A stretch of 7,255 nt of DNA from NCBI GenBank assembly GCA_012032855.1, contig JAAUQA010000155.1, positions 1 through 7,255 on the forward strand. The letters are read 5' to 3'. Shown in pieces: positions 6,295 to 7,255 of this stretch. Both the position numbers and the translations under genes were made by a program. Within the stretch, counting starts at the first letter, position 1. Each line of letters opens with the position of its first letter. The DNA is from Candidatus Competibacteraceae bacterium. GTDB taxonomy: Bacteria; Pseudomonadota; Gammaproteobacteria; Competibacterales; Competibacteraceae. The notes below the pieces were generated by a model that did no database searches, was not told the origin of the DNA, and worked only from the letters and a program-made list of their open reading frames with translations.

Positions 6295-6968
6295 TCAAAC
6301 CAGCCCCCAATATTCCCGGCCCGCTGGGTCGCCGCCCGCGCCGGTGGCGGGCATTTTGGATACGCCGTATCGCGCCTCTCAGCGCATTATTGAGCGAGAT
6401 ACTCCCCCGGCTGTTCGATGTGTTGCTGGCCGGCGGTTTGTTGGTGATATTGGCTCCGCTGCTTGCGCTGCGTGCGGTTATCAGCATAACTCAAACGGGC
6501 CGGGTATTAGAGCGGACCTCGGCGGTCGGACGATTTCGCCAACCCATTGAGCGGTTGGCGTTCGCTAGCTCCCATATAGGCAAAAGTTGGCCGCTGTTAG
6601 TGAATATTTTGCGCGGCGATTTGGCATTTGCCGGGCCCCGTTTACTAACCCCTGTTGAGGCCGAGCGGGTGCCGGTGGAGGATGCCGTGCGGTTTTCGGT
6701 TAGGCCCGGCGTAATCTCACCGCACGCGTTGCGCCGCCGGGTCGGCATCGCTTACGAAGCGGAAGGCGCAAGCGATCGCGAGTTTGTTTATGGCGAAACC
6801 CTGAAAGGAAATGCGGGATTAGTGGCGCGTTCAGCCGTGGGCTCCCTGTTGGGGGGCAAGGCGCCACAAGCGACGTCCCCGCTAATCGAATTTTTTCGGC
6901 ATAGCCATCGTGAACGGCACGATGCAGGAGGCCGTGGATTGGATTGTGGCTCGTGCCCACGCCAGTGA
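6291..6968 (+). CDS. Divergent sugar-transferase (phosphoglycosyl transferase-like) domain, frameshifted at its 3' end
   Basis: This 225-residue reading frame is related to bacterial sugar transferases (WcaJ/PglC-like, polyprenyl-phosphate phosphoglycosyl transferases). A basic N-terminus precedes one hydrophobic helix (about 41-66, RLFDVLLAGGLLVILAPLLAL), matching the family's re-entrant membrane helix, though with Ala-Pro where Ser-Pro is usual. VNILRGDLAFAGPR (104-117) matches the family's NVLkGdMSlvGPRP, and RFSVRPGVIS (134-143) matches the vkPGitG segment. The stretch between GRFRQPIERLAF and VNIL is only about 12 residues instead of several dozen, and the position of the conserved DELPQ shows Lys-Ser-Trp-Pro-Leu. 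Family-like sequence ends at Phe202. The last 23 residues (rich in Arg, His, Gly, Cys) are out-of-frame translation of the downstream WecB domain. ATGA overlap with the acetyltransferase gene; weak GGA 9 nt upstream. Probably the N-terminal half of a fused protein and possibly catalytically dead. Confidence 0.8.
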   Translation: MIKPAPNIPGPLGRRPRRWRAFWIRRIAPLSALLSEILPRLFDVLLAGGLLVILAPLLALRAVISITQTGRVLERTSAVGRFRQPIERLAFASSHIGKSWPLLVNILRGDLAFAGPRLLTPVEAERVPVEDAVRFSVRPGVISPHALRRRVGIAYEAEGASDREFVYGETLKGNAGLVARSAVGSLLGGKAPQATSPLIEFFRHSHRERHDAGGRGLDCGSCPRQ

Positions 6969-7255
6969 ACAATCACAGCTAGCCTTCGTCAATCCCGATT
7001 GTCTCAACATCGCCTACCGTAACGCGGCCTACAAACAGGTGCTGATGAACGCCGAGCGGGTATTGCCGGATGGCATTGGTTTGCATATCGGCTGCCGGAT
7101 GTTGGGGGCTGCGTTGGTTGCCAATGTCAACGGCACCGATCTGTTCCCACGCCTTTGCGAACAGCTCGTACAGGAGCATTTGTCCCTGTTCCTGCTCGGG
7201 GGGCAACCGGGTGTCGCCGACGCGGTAGCGGAAGCGATGAACCAACGTTATCCCG
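6886..7255 (+). CDS. WecB/TagA/CpsF (GT26) glycosyltransferase domain, N-terminus joined by frameshift, 3' end outside window
   Basis: This frame starts just after an in-frame TAA (6883-6885) and is open to the right edge (123 codons). It reads NFFGIAIVNGTMQEAVDWIV, the classic opening of the WecB/TagA/CpsF family. LAFVNPDCLNIAYRN follows, then VLPDGIGLHIGCRMLG, whose Asp (codon 7069-7071) matches the conserved catalytic Asp of this family. NGTDLFPRLCEQL and LFLLGGQPGVADAV come next. These enzymes add an N-acetylated hexosamine or its uronate (for example ManNAc) to a lipid-linked sugar on the inner membrane face. No ATG precedes the family's first strand; GTG at 6910 and ATG at 6922 cut into it and lack a ribosome binding site. 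The domain is therefore best read as the C-terminal half of a fusion with the preceding sugar-transferase-like frame, interrupted by a one-base frameshift. The family is confident; the sugar is unknown. Confidence 0.87.
6891..6896 (+). other. Six-T homopolymer, likely frameshift site between the two halves of a fused gene
   Basis: The run TTTTTT sits exactly where coding sense passes from frame 3 (IEFF then nonsense) to frame 1 (FFGIAIVNGTM). Removing one T gives an uninterrupted ...SPLIEFFGIAIVNGTMQEAV. This could be a sequencing or assembly error, a true frameshift mutation, a slippage-based on/off switch, or a +1 recoding site. Confidence 0.7.

Noticed and set aside
6851..6856. Six-G run as a second possible frameshift site
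   Set aside because: The frame on both sides (VGSLLGGKAPQATSPLIEFF) reads consistently as one protein, so no shift is needed here. The G6 run at 7198-7203 is likewise in frame.
1..7255. Search for CRISPR arrays, tRNA, insertion sequences, terminators and riboswitches
   Set aside because: No spaced direct repeats, terminal inverted repeats, T-tailed hairpins or RNA gene signatures were seen. The window is almost entirely coding, with the only gap between genes being 4 nt.

Overview
The window is a densely packed, single-strand (+) segment of a cell-surface polysaccharide biosynthesis operon from a moderately GC-rich bacterium (near 60% GC by eye). The gene set and codon use fit a Gram-negative proteobacterium, perhaps gamma- or betaproteobacterial. 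That is an inference from style; the window has no rRNA or marker gene.

Layout, left to right: (1) a 5'-truncated APH/choline-kinase-fold phosphotransferase, up to 1099; (2) a GT4-type glycosyltransferase, 1104-2366; (3) a second, unrelated-looking GT4 glycosyltransferase, 2363-3613; (4) a membrane-associated GT2 glycosyltransferase, 3600-4793; (5) a soluble GT2 glycosyltransferase of the rhamnosyltransferase-like type, 4780-5763; (6) a left-handed beta-helix (serine-acetyltransferase-like) O-acetyltransferase, 5764-6294; (7) a divergent bacterial sugar-transferase (phosphoglycosyl transferase-like) domain, 6291 to about 6896; (8) a WecB/TagA/CpsF (GT26) glycosyltransferase domain running off the right edge. 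Junctions are 4 nt apart, abutting, or overlapping by 4 or 14 nt. There is no intergenic room for a promoter or terminator, so one translationally coupled transcript is expected. Its promoter should lie left of the window.

Together the genes look like the assembly line for a lipid-linked oligosaccharide or exopolysaccharide repeat unit: four glycosyltransferases extend the chain, the GT26 domain adds a further (often N-acetylated) sugar near the lipid end, the acetyltransferase decorates a sugar, and the kinase-fold protein may phosphorylate a sugar or lipid carrier. No flippase, polymerase, chain-length regulator or exosortase gene lies inside the window.

The most notable feature is at 6885-6912. 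The sugar-transferase-like protein and the WecB-like domain read as one continuous fused protein if one T is removed from the six-T run at 6891-6896. As given, the first frame runs into a 23-residue nonsense tail, and the second frame has no convincing start or ribosome binding site. The sugar-transferase half is also shortened and appears to lack the Asp-Glu dyad of active phosphoglycosyl transferases. It may therefore be a membrane-anchoring pseudoenzyme partner of the GT26 domain.
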